Shown here piece by piece: positions 19,516 through 27,827 of a stretch of 64,000 bases of DNA. The DNA comes from Halioglobus japonicus (GTDB lineage Bacteria > Pseudomonadota > Gammaproteobacteria > Pseudomonadales > Halieaceae): the NCBI RefSeq assembly GCF_001983995.1, contig NZ_CP019450.1, positions 62,001 to 126,000 of the forward strand, given 5' to 3'. How positions within the stretch are numbered: the stretch's first letter is position 1; each line of letters begins with the position of its first letter. The notes under the pieces are model-generated. The model made no database searches, had not been told where the DNA came from, and saw only the letters and a program-made list of their open reading frames with translations. The position numbers and the translations under genes were made by a program.

Positions 19516-20642
19516 TCACTGTGCATGCTGCAATTGCTCTTGATAAACATCGATATACTGATCGGCAATCATGCCCAGCGAAAAAGCAGCTTCAGCCCTC
19601 TCTCTGGCGGCAAGGCCAATCCGCTGCATCAGTTCAGGGCTGTTCACAAGCTCCAGCAGGATCGAGGCTAACTCTTCGCTATCTCCTGCAGGAAACAGCA
19701 CTCCGCTCTCACCATCTATTATTACTTCCTTTAGTCCGCCCACATCTGACGCAACGACCGGTTTCGACAGCGCCATCGCCTCCAGCGCCGTAAGCCCGAA
19801 ACCTTCCGACAGTGAAGGAACGACTACAATATTGGCACTGTGAACCGACTCTAGCAGAGCTGCATGATCCAGATTGCCAGTTACCGTTACAAGTGCTCCC
19901 AAGCCCAAAGAGGTGATTCTCTCTTCAATATCGTCCTTTAACGGCCCCCGCCCGCCAAGCTAATGCGAAAGGGAGGCAACTCTTGCGCAATTGTAGCGAT
20001 CGCAGAAAGGAATACTTGATGCCCCTTTTCATGTACCAAGCGGCCCGGCAAAACAATGTGTAACAGTGCATCTCCTTGTTCGCTGCCGATTCGAATCGCT
20101 CTATCGACCATAGCGAGATCAATGGGATTGTGAATCACGCGAATGCCGTCCAAACCCAGCGCCTGAGAGTAGTGGTAGGATACGACACCACTGACCGCTA
20201 GACATTGATCCATACCGCCGGGATATATCAGAGATGCCAGTTTCTTCTTCAGTGAAAGTCCGACTCCGGCCTTGTTAACGCCCTCTGCGTACGCCAAGTT
20301 GTGGAACGTCGTTACTGTGCGCACCCTGGCAAGTCGAAAAGAGCGCACCAACGATGAACATATTGCGGGGAAATAAAGGTGAGCGTGCAATATGTCCACA
20401 TCCAACTCATCACACAACGTCGCTATATCCCTGGCACTAGCGAACAAATTCCACTTATGTCTGGCGGGAAGCCTGATCACTGGAACTCCAGCTTCTTCGA
20501 GCACTACTTGCAGTTCGTAGGGCGCCCTCATAACTGCTACTGTGAAGCTGTGCCCGCGTTTGGCAAGTTCAGGCAAAATAGTTACCAGAAGGCGTTCAGC
20601 ACCTCCAACGCCCAACGTGTCGATGACATGAAGTACCCTCAT
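19516..20642 (-). CDS. Glycosyltransferase family 4 protein, frameshifted
   Basis: Two frames form one GT4 enzyme of about 375 residues. The first (19938-20642) has 'VLHVIDTLGVGGAERLLVTI', the diagnostic N-terminus of capsular and lipooligosaccharide GT4 enzymes, 'ILHAHLYFPAI' and 'VLPGRLVHEKGH'. The second (19516-19908) has 'NIVVVPSLSEGFGLTALEAM', with the E-x7-E donor motif. One base added to the five-G run (plus-strand C run, 19945-19949) yields 'LAGGGPLKDDIEERI' and joins them. It starts 13 bp after the acetyltransferase stop. Confidence 0.85.
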
Positions 20643-20655
20643 CAGTCTTCAAGAC

Positions 20656-21233
20656 TCATGAGCTAGAAGAAGTAATCTCACGAATGACCACCGCAGGATT
20701 ACCCGCCGCCACTACTTCGGAAGGAATGTCCTTCGTCACCACAGAATTAGCACCAATCACGGCGTTGTCTCCTATGGAGACACCCTTGGTAACAGTAACT
20801 TTAGCTCCGCACCAAACATTGTTTCCGATGACTATGGGCGCTGTCGCGAATCCCGACCTCGCTGTTACCAATCCGGGGCCGAATATATGGTCCTGATCCC
20901 GAATCGTGACATGCTCTACAATGAGCACGTTGTCACCGATGAGCACGCTTTGTCTGGCGCAGACGTGTGTACCCGCACCAACATGCGTATGGCTCCCTAT
21001 TACCAATTCGCCCTCCTTGACACAATGGTAGCGAATCGATCTATCGAACATCCCGCGCCGATTTCCGCGTGACCTCCGTCAGTAACTTGTACGCGTGCAC
21101 CAGAAGCTAAACGCATATCTGAAGGGAATCTTGACCTCGGGTATATGAGTTTTAATTTCAGAAGCGCACAGGCTCCGCGGAAAGAATCCGCCAGTTTGAA
21201 CACCCTTCTGAGCAAAGCTCGCAGTATTGTCAC
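20656..21233 (-). CDS. Hexapeptide-repeat acyltransferase (left-handed beta-helix), frameshifted
   Basis: About 192 residues when joined. The N-terminal frame (to 21233) ends in 'GGHAEIGAGCSIDRFATIV'. The second frame carries 'GELVIGSHTHVGAGTHV', 'VLIGDNVLIVEHVTIRDQDH', 'IVIGNNVWCGAKVTVTKGVS' and 'DNAVIGANSVVTKDIP', the [LIV]-G-x4 hexads of WbbJ/LacA-type acetyltransferases, with His in 'VEHVTIRDQDH'. Restoring one base at the AA (plus TT, 21017-21018) gives 'IVSKEGELVIGSH'. It probably O-acetylates a sugar of this polysaccharide using acetyl-CoA. Confidence 0.8.
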
Positions 21234-21347
21234 TTCACTGACTTACAGCCACGGCGTCGTTGCACCGCTGCTTGAGACCTCGGGAATTTTGGAACAACCC
21301 TCACTTCACGGCTCCATGGTCGCCTGGAGCACCAACGGATAAACCTT

Positions 21348-23591
21348 TCACGCCTGCTCCTGAGAGTAACCACCATACTGATAGTACCCGCCGTTAGCGA
21401 AGTATTGGTCAGCACGCCGGCTGTCAAATTGATTCAAGACGACGCCATTTAAAGACTTATTGACAGTTAGCAACCCACCAATGCCTTTCTTGATGGCCCC
21501 GGCGTGGGTGGAACCTGCCTTCACAACATACACCACAGCGTCGGCATACGCTGCGAGCACCAGCGCATCACTCACCGCCTGTACAGGCGCTGAATCAATC
21601 AAAATTCTGTCGAATTGCCCTTTTAGTGAAGACAAGGCGTTTTCAAACTTCTTTGAACTGATCATTTCCAGTGGATTGGGCGGAATAACCCCAGCGGGCA
21701 TAGCCCAGATACCAGAGTCTTCAAGTTCTGAAATGCACTCTTCCAGTTCTGCCGTACCCGAGACATAGTGGCTCAGCCCAAGATGCCCGGGCTCCAGGCC
21801 GCATTTCTGGGCAAGACTGGGCCTGCGGAGGTCGGCACCGATGATCAATATGCGCTCCATCTGGGCAAGTGCCGCCCCCAGGTTCAAAACGAGCGTCGAC
21901 TTACCTTCGCCCGGCACTGTTGAGGTTACGAGAATAATTTTCTCCGGCTCATCAAGCTCGGACAGCAACACACCGGTTCGTATCGTACGTATGGCCTCCG
22001 CGTAGCGGCCCTGAGGCTCGTGCCAATAGGCAGGGAATGTGCTTTCTCCCTTGGTCTTTTCGAGCGGCAGAGTGCCCAATAGAGGCACGCCAAGCTCATT
22101 CTGGACATCATCGGGCTGCTTAATCGTGTAGTCGATAAGCTCTATGACCGCCGCGACTGCCGCACCCAACACTAGGCCCAAAACTGCCGCAATAACCGCG
22201 GCGCGTTTTACATTAGGGCTGTGAGGACTCGCTGGTACTCTCGCTCGATCAACTATACGCGCATGAGGTTTTTCAAATCCACCACCCTCGCTGACCCCGC
22301 GGATCCGGGTGAAGAAGAGATCATATAGCTGACGATTTGTCTCAACATCGCGCTCCAATTCCTGGAGGTCGAACTCGACGCGATTGAACTCCTGAAGCTC
22401 TTTCTTCCGGGACTCCCAATTGACTTGCAATTGCTGCTCGTTCCGCAGCGCTATTTCATACTCTAGGCTGATACCCGAAATAACCTTCCGCACCTCTCGA
22501 CGCAAGTCCTCGGTTGCAACCTGAAGGTCTGATCTAGCAGAAATCATTACCGGGTGTTTGGGGCCGTACCGCATGCTCAGCTCGGCTACACGGCGCTCTG
22601 CCTCACTCTGGCTTCGCTTCAGGCCTCCAATCAGCGGATGCTTTAACACCGCTGGCAAGGCCATCAACTCTTCGGTGCTTGCACCGGGCATGTTTTGAAT
22701 ATCCGCTTTGATGTTCTGCGCTTCAATTCTCGACCTTCGGGCATCTTCCAAGCGCTGAGACAGTCCGGCCAACTCATTGCCACCGAGGTTGGTCTCACCA
22801 TCAATGTGGACCAGACCCTCCATCTGCCTGAAGTCATGTAACGCTTGTTCCGAGTCTCGGAGGTTCTTCTTCAATACGCTCAAGCGCTCAGAAAGCCACC
22901 CTGTGGCTTGCAGTGTTCCCTCGACACGGGCCTCAAGATTAGCCGCGATAAACTCTTCAGCCATGGCATTAACGATATCTGCTGCCAACCGGGGGCTGGT
23001 GGAGTTAAAGCTCAGATGCGCCATATGGGTGTAATCGACTTGCTCCACAACAAGACCACCGGCCACATAGCCTGTAAGTTGATCGATCAAGCGCTTCTCG
23101 CGCTCTGCAGGACTCAGCTGAACCGGCGGCGACTGCTCACGTGCGGGAAGCAATGACTGCAAAGAGAAACCAGATTGCTTTTTCTCCCCGGGTTGAAATT
23201 CGGGACGCTTGTGCAATTCAAGATTCCTGACTACACGTTCAGCGATACTCCGGCTCTTCAGTATCTCGAACTGTGTCGTGTAGTAATCGTATGCGCGATA
23301 GCTGCTTGAATATATATCCTCAACGCCAACCAGATTCGCTTCGCGACTCTCGAGCAGCAACGTCGCAGAGGCCCGGTAAACGGGCTCGATCGTGGAAACA
23401 TACATTGCCGTTATCAAACCGAAAAGTATCGAGAGCCCGACAATTCCCCATTTGTAGCGGAATACCGCTCTCCATACTTTCTTGAGATCAATCAGGTCGT
23501 CTTCAGATGTCTCAGGCGAGGTTTGGATCACTGCAACCTGGGCTTGCTGCCGGGCCAGTTCCTCTGAGCCAAGACTAGAACGCTGATTCAT
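21348..23591 (-). CDS. Wzz/GumC-type chain-length protein fused to a BY-kinase (Wzc-like)
   Basis: 747 residues. The N-terminal Wzz domain has one membrane helix at about 50-70 and a second before the kinase, with a long coiled-coil periplasmic part ('NLRDSEQALHDFRQM'). The cytoplasmic CpsD/CapB-type kinase has Walker A 'STVPGEGKSTLVLNLG', Walker A' 'ILIIGADLRRPS' and Walker B 'ILIDSAPV'. A C-terminal Tyr cluster follows (seven Tyr in the last 20 residues), the autophosphorylation site of bacterial tyrosine kinases. It controls export and chain length with the OPX protein, whose stop codon overlaps this start (ATGA). Confidence 0.93.
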   Translation of the reverse strand: MNQRSSLGSEELARQQAQVAVIQTSPETSEDDLIDLKKVWRAVFRYKWGIVGLSILFGLITAMYVSTIEPVYRASATLLLESREANLVGVEDIYSSSYRAYDYYTTQFEILKSRSIAERVVRNLELHKRPEFQPGEKKQSGFSLQSLLPAREQSPPVQLSPAEREKRLIDQLTGYVAGGLVVEQVDYTHMAHLSFNSTSPRLAADIVNAMAEEFIAANLEARVEGTLQATGWLSERLSVLKKNLRDSEQALHDFRQMEGLVHIDGETNLGGNELAGLSQRLEDARRSRIEAQNIKADIQNMPGASTEELMALPAVLKHPLIGGLKRSQSEAERRVAELSMRYGPKHPVMISARSDLQVATEDLRREVRKVISGISLEYEIALRNEQQLQVNWESRKKELQEFNRVEFDLQELERDVETNRQLYDLFFTRIRGVSEGGGFEKPHARIVDRARVPASPHSPNVKRAAVIAAVLGLVLGAAVAAVIELIDYTIKQPDDVQNELGVPLLGTLPLEKTKGESTFPAYWHEPQGRYAEAIRTIRTGVLLSELDEPEKIILVTSTVPGEGKSTLVLNLGAALAQMERILIIGADLRRPSLAQKCGLEPGHLGLSHYVSGTAELEECISELEDSGIWAMPAGVIPPNPLEMISSKKFENALSSLKGQFDRILIDSAPVQAVSDALVLAAYADAVVYVVKAGSTHAGAIKKGIGGLLTVNKSLNGVVLNQFDSRRADQYFANGGYYQYGGYSQEQA

Positions 23592-24118
23592 CAGAAAAAT
23601 GTGCTCTGAACAGTAATGATGTCGCCTGGCTCTATCCGATAATCCAAGCCTACCTTCTGTTCCTTGCGCTCTGGGTCACTTTCAGCAATGAGTACAAACT
23701 GTTTTTTATTGGCTCGTTCTGTAAAGCCACCTGCAAGTGCAACGGCTTTGCGGAGCGTGAGGCCGGGCTGAAAGTCTACCCCCCCTGGGGCATTAACTTC
23801 GCCATTAACGAAAAAGGGACGGTAACTCACCACACTCACCGAGATTCTAGGGTCTACTAGATAATCGGGCTTCAGCCCGGTGACCAGACGCTGCTGCACT
23901 TCAGAAGCGGTTTGGCCGCTGACCTTCATCTCACCGAGGAATGGGTAAGTGATACGGCCGTTTTGGCCGACCAGGAGATCCTCGAAGGTCAGGTCTTGCT
24001 CGCCATAGACGTGGATTCGGATAGTGTCACCGGCGGACAGAGTATATGCGTCTTGGGCTTGTATGGTACCGACCCATACTAGTAACAGTGTTGTTAGTAG
24101 TTTTGTGACGTACTGCAT
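23591..24118 (-). CDS. Polysaccharide export protein (OPX, Wza-like, short form)
   Basis: 175 residues with a signal peptide cleaved near 'GTIQA|QDAYTL'. The Poly_export domain follows ('YTLSAGDTIRIHVYGEQDLT', 'GRITYPFLGEMKVSGQTASE') and then a SLBB-type domain ('PFFVNGEVNAPGGVDFQPGL', 'LRKAVALAGGFTERA'). No lipobox Cys is seen, and it lacks the C-terminal membrane helix of full Wza. OPX proteins form the periplasmic part of the export channel. In this class a separate beta-barrel is expected to complete the route; the barrel gene is two genes upstream. Confidence 0.9.
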   Translation of the reverse strand: MQYVTKLLTTLLLVWVGTIQAQDAYTLSAGDTIRIHVYGEQDLTFEDLLVGQNGRITYPFLGEMKVSGQTASEVQQRLVTGLKPDYLVDPRISVSVVSYRPFFVNGEVNAPGGVDFQPGLTLRKAVALAGGFTERANKKQFVLIAESDPERKEQKVGLDYRIEPGDIITVQSTFF

Positions 24119-24147
24119 TATTGGATAGCTACTGGCGAATTCTGACG

Positions 24148-24543
24148 TCAGTTTACTGGATTCCGAAATCTCGGACCACCGACTTCACGGGAATAACTAT
24201 GAGCGGGGCGGAGCTTTATAGCTAGTTCCTGGTAGTTTTTGGATTGTTGGCGGTACCCTACTGCAGCTTCTGGGTTGAAGGTGAAATACGCGAGCCACTC
24301 ATAGGTGCGCGCCGCCAAGACATGGTAGTCGGCGTTCTGGGGATACTGGTTCACCAGGTTAGCGATGCCAGCTGCGGTCGCTTCGCGCGTGTCGGGGGTT
24401 GGCCTGTAATCGTTGTGACCCCAGAAGCTCACTTCAGTGGAGAGATTTGTATACTTGAAGTCTGCAGGGATTCTTGTTGCAGCACTGAAAGCTGTACCAC
24501 AGGCTACTACCAACAGGCTAACGACAGCAGCCCTTGCAACCAT
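24148..24543 (-). CDS. Small exported hypothetical protein in the exopolysaccharide operon
   Basis: 131 residues with a signal peptide ending near 'GTAFSA|ATRIP'. The body has alternating helical segments ('ATAAGIANLVNQYPQNADYH', 'VLAARTYEWLAYF') that resemble TPR-like helix pairs. Its start overlaps the beta-barrel gene's stop and it precedes the OPX gene, so it probably assists periplasmic export. I do not recognise the family. Confidence 0.65.
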   Translation of the reverse strand: MVARAAVVSLLVVACGTAFSAATRIPADFKYTNLSTEVSFWGHNDYRPTPDTREATAAGIANLVNQYPQNADYHVLAARTYEWLAYFTFNPEAAVGYRQQSKNYQELAIKLRPAHSYSREVGGPRFRNPVN

Positions 24544-25793
24544 TACAGGCTCAGCTTCAGATCTATAAAGAACTCATTGCGCTCATACTTGAACTGCGCC
24601 TCGTCGGAATCGCGGTCCTCATAGCGCCAGCCGATACCTGCTTCCAGCCAGCGGCGAAATGCCTTGGTTAAACTGAGCTCGACATTCAGGCGCACATCCT
24701 CACGGTCCGTGCCCTTGTAATCATCTTCCGCCCGCATGATAGCCAAGTTAGAGCGATAGCCTCGCTTAAACATATACAGCCAATCAAAAGTGTATTCCTT
24801 GGAGTCAATGAAGTCTCCCTGGCCATTGGTCTCGCGGGAGATCTGCGCTGCGCCAAAATCGAAATTAGAGTGCGTTCTCAAACGGTAGGTCACATCGACT
24901 TCCCATGAAAAACCAGTGGACTTGTCTCGTTCGCTGTCGTCAAAGTCTCGCTCATACCCACCCACTTTGACAGCACCTCGAGTACGACCGCTGGCCTCCC
25001 ATTCTACGCCAACCAGCACACGGAGCTCCTGCGCATCCAGCGAGGACATGTCAGCCCGATCTTCAGCGTATTTGGTTTGCAAGTAAGAGGCATCCAGGAC
25101 CAAGGCCGTTTTGGGGGCCACACCCCAGAAGAATTCACCTTGATAATGAGTCGCATCGTAGTCGAAATTTTGCGTGTAGCTTTCAAAATTGCGGTAATCC
25201 ATCTCCCAGTATTCGGCGGTAGCCTCCAGGCGTCCCTGGCCGGTCTGGCTACCATAAATATAGGTGCCTCCCAGGCTATCACGGTCATACTCCAACGGTT
25301 CGCTGGTTAAGCGACCGACATCATCGCCTTCGGTGAGGCCAGTGCCGCGCTCCTCCGCTGCCCTGTGGTGTTCGGCGTAAAGGTTCAGCTCATTGCGCAC
25401 ATTAAAACGCTGGTGGATATCACCGCGAAAAAGATGACCGGTGAAGTCATCATCTTCACCGCTAGGTGTACCGGAATATCGCCTGTCCTGCAGCTCGTAA
25501 TGGAAGATGTATTTGCTAGGCCCATTGTCTAGCCATACATCGAGCGTGGGCTGGGTGTAGAAAACCCAGGATTCGATTTCGTCATCCGCGCTGCGGTAAA
25601 GGTTGTCCACCCAGGCGGCATCAAAGAGCAGCGTGGGCTCAATTTTAAGCGGGCCGAGAGGAATATTCGCTGGCTGCAGGGCAGCTACCGGCGCACACGC
25701 GCACGCCAGCCCCAGGGCAATAATCCCGCGGCGCAAACGCCCATCCTGGCGATCAGATATGCCTTTATCCCTGGCAGAGTTCTTAATTGTCAT
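24543..25793 (-). CDS. Outer-membrane beta-barrel protein (exopolysaccharide export type)
   Basis: 416 residues with an N-terminal signal segment ('GIIALGLACACAPVAALQPA') and then many amphipathic strands with alternating aromatic residues ('SKYIFHYELQDRRYSG', 'GRLEATAEYWEMDYRNFESY', 'SNFDFGAAQISRET'), ending 'YERNEFFIDLKLSL', a typical C-terminal barrel strand. Barrels of this type (EpsL/TIGR03016-like) accompany short OPX proteins that lack an outer-membrane helix. It is therefore the best candidate for the outer-membrane exit of this polysaccharide. That assignment is by position and topology. Confidence 0.75.
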   Translation of the reverse strand: MTIKNSARDKGISDRQDGRLRRGIIALGLACACAPVAALQPANIPLGPLKIEPTLLFDAAWVDNLYRSADDEIESWVFYTQPTLDVWLDNGPSKYIFHYELQDRRYSGTPSGEDDDFTGHLFRGDIHQRFNVRNELNLYAEHHRAAEERGTGLTEGDDVGRLTSEPLEYDRDSLGGTYIYGSQTGQGRLEATAEYWEMDYRNFESYTQNFDYDATHYQGEFFWGVAPKTALVLDASYLQTKYAEDRADMSSLDAQELRVLVGVEWEASGRTRGAVKVGGYERDFDDSERDKSTGFSWEVDVTYRLRTHSNFDFGAAQISRETNGQGDFIDSKEYTFDWLYMFKRGYRSNLAIMRAEDDYKGTDREDVRLNVELSLTKAFRRWLEAGIGWRYEDRDSDEAQFKYERNEFFIDLKLSL

Positions 25794-25891
25794 TTAAACG
25801 GGAAAGACATCCGGTCACTTTGCAGCATTTCGCGACGATTTATATGGACTTCGGCGCAGTTGCCCATACTAATCAAACTATACCTCCGCAG

Positions 25892-27307
25892 CTAGGACAA
25901 ATCTGTGACTTTGTGACACGGTTCCCCCACAGCGGGCAGGCCACGCGCGATCCACGCAAGAGACAGAATGGCCGCGAAGGTGACAGCATTCGCCGGAATC
26001 TGCATGTTGAAGTCCACAGCGGCGTGCAACAACAGCCAGACAATGGTCATAAGCACAGCAAATGCCGCACCTTGGTAAAGGCGAGTATGGCGCATCCTCA
26101 AGACTAGCCAGCTCTGCCAAGCCGCGGCCAACACCAGCGCACCCAGCACCAGTAGCACTGGCACCCCTAGCTCAGCAGCAAACTCGACATAATCATTGTG
26201 CGCGTGGTCCAGATACCCCTCAACGTTCGGGGGCTGAAAATTGGGAAAGATACCGTAGAAAGAACCGCCGCCAGACCCGGTCATTGGAAAGTGGCTGACG
26301 TAGTCCAGGCCTGGCTTGAAATAGTCCACACGAGCCTCGGTATCCGGTGCGGTCTGCTCGAGTCGCTCTACCACTTTGTCGAGGCCAAACCACTGCCCCA
26401 AGATGAGCAGATCCACCACCAAAAGGCTGCCCAGGAAGACGGGGATGCGCCAACTAAACCGCCGCTGACTGATGAGCAGTATGCTGCCGGTGACTCCCAG
26501 CGCCGTAAAGAACGCCACATTGCCCATTCTCGATCGCGTCAGTACCAGGGCAATCACCATTAGGGCCAGATAGATGCGCAGGCGCATTTTGGAGCTCAAC
26601 ATCAGCTGCAGATAACGGCGAATACGATCGCGCCATCCATTGGAAGAACGGGTACTGAGCTGCGAGAGGAGAAGCCCAATGCCCGCAGCAAGGCACATCA
26701 CGAGATAGCCCGCATAGTGATTGCGATTCACAAACGTGCCGCTAGCGGAGCCGAGACTCGCGTACTTTTCAATCAGAAACCCGTATTCCAGGCCCGTCAG
26801 CACCATCATGGACCCATAGATAGCCTGAGCGGTGCCGGAAAAAACGAGGGTCTGCAGGAGAAGTTTCATCCTGTCTGCCGTGTTTACCAGGGCGACTGTC
26901 AGGAAGAATGCGCCGGTAACGGCCAGGCCTTTCAGCAGGTATTGACGAGTGGCCTCGGGGTCTAGCGATATGGACGCTGGGCCTTCTGTAAGCCACCAGG
27001 CATCGGCCTGCGGGCTGACCAGGCCAAGCAGCCATCTGGGCAAGGGCAACAGTTGCAATAACACCCAGCACTGCACACCAAGTAGAGCCAGCAGCGGCCA
27101 GCGAGCAATACGCCAGACATCCCGCTGGAGTTGCGTTCTACCTGCTAGATACAACATAGCCCAGGCTGCACACAGAAGGGCTATGAGTGTGGTGAGCAGC
27201 ATTGCACCCCAAACACGGTTGGACGCAAACGGCAGCGGCGCCCACACCAGCACTAACAGCAGGCAGGCGAACAGGCCTGCCTCCCATCGAGAGGGCTGTG
27301 GGCTCAA
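25892..27307 (-). CDS. O-antigen ligase/polymerase-family membrane protein
   Basis: 471 residues with about 12 membrane helices. The Wzy_C-like part is the large periplasmic loop, where 'FPMTGSGGGSFYGIFPNFQP' and 'LDHAHNDYVEFAAELGVPVL' contain the G-x-G-x-x-x-F and H-x-H-N-D motif of the O-antigen ligase family. It begins 4 bp inside the end of the upstream small gene (ATGA). It either polymerises or ligates the repeat unit; EpsG in the same operon is the alternative polymerase. Confidence 0.85.
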   Translation of the reverse strand: MSPQPSRWEAGLFACLLLVLVWAPLPFASNRVWGAMLLTTLIALLCAAWAMLYLAGRTQLQRDVWRIARWPLLALLGVQCWVLLQLLPLPRWLLGLVSPQADAWWLTEGPASISLDPEATRQYLLKGLAVTGAFFLTVALVNTADRMKLLLQTLVFSGTAQAIYGSMMVLTGLEYGFLIEKYASLGSASGTFVNRNHYAGYLVMCLAAGIGLLLSQLSTRSSNGWRDRIRRYLQLMLSSKMRLRIYLALMVIALVLTRSRMGNVAFFTALGVTGSILLISQRRFSWRIPVFLGSLLVVDLLILGQWFGLDKVVERLEQTAPDTEARVDYFKPGLDYVSHFPMTGSGGGSFYGIFPNFQPPNVEGYLDHAHNDYVEFAAELGVPVLLVLGALVLAAAWQSWLVLRMRHTRLYQGAAFAVLMTIVWLLLHAAVDFNMQIPANAVTFAAILSLAWIARGLPAVGEPCHKVTDLS

Positions 27308-27750
27308 CTAGAAGGGCTAACGGGGACGCCTGGGCCGCGGGGCTCAGGAGCTCCTACCCCTTGAGGGTAGGGCAAACCCTTCAGGAATGTTTCGCACTTT
27401 TCGAAGCTGAAAGTACTGATCGTATTCACCACCGCGTCATCTTCGGGGGCGATGGCATACACGGCATTCCCTACACTACCGGCAAATTCCTCCAGCCTCC
27501 CCGCAAGGCACATGCCGGCCAAGGTGGCCGCGGCCCGCGTAGTTTCATTGCCTACGCGCACTACCAGCACTGTGGCATCCTCGACACTGCGGCCATCATC
27601 CACTAGCAAATTGACCAACTCGTATGCGGGACGACCGTCGCGTTCCAACTGCATGACAGCGGCGACTGCCTCAGCGTCGCCCATAGGAACAGCCCAGGCG
27701 GTCGTAGTGAACACCAGCGGCATGCAAATAGTGAGGAAAAACCTGCTCAT
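27304..27750 (-). CDS. Small exported hypothetical protein, first gene of the exopolysaccharide operon
   Basis: 148 residues from the ATG at 27748-27750, which has GGAG six bases upstream; a longer frame to 27954 overlaps the divergent ABC gene and is not used. A signal peptide ends near 'TTTAWA|VPMGD'. The body has helices ('AVAAVMQLERDGRPAYELVN') and two Cys (in 'AGMCLAG' and 'FEKCETF'); the tail is Pro/Gly-rich. The family is not recognised. It is divergent from the RiPP exporter gene with 77 bp between the starts and translationally coupled to the ligase-like gene. Confidence 0.7.
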   Translation of the reverse strand: MSRFFLTICMPLVFTTTAWAVPMGDAEAVAAVMQLERDGRPAYELVNLLVDDGRSVEDATVLVVRVGNETTRAAATLAGMCLAGRLEEFAGSVGNAVYAIAPEDDAVVNTISTFSFEKCETFLKGLPYPQGVGAPEPRGPGVPVSPSS

Positions 27751-27827
27751 AATCATCTCCACCTGAGTCTGGGCAAATTGTAACAGCTGAGGGGGAAAGA
27801 GCTGAACCCATTGGGTAATATACACGG
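27751..27827. promoter_or_regulatory. Divergent promoter region between exopolysaccharide operon and peptide exporter
   Basis: A 77-bp gap separates the leftward exopolysaccharide operon (first codon at 27750) and the rightward ABC exporter (27828). Both transcripts must begin here unless read-through occurs. No perfect -10/-35 pair can be named. The ribosome site GGTGGAG for the leftward gene lies at its left edge. Confidence 0.5.

Noticed and set aside
18284..21233. Phase variation by slipped-strand mispairing at G runs in glycosyltransferase genes
   Set aside because: Runs are only five to six bases, and the same type of loss is in hflK, hflX and short AA/CC runs, where phase variation is implausible.
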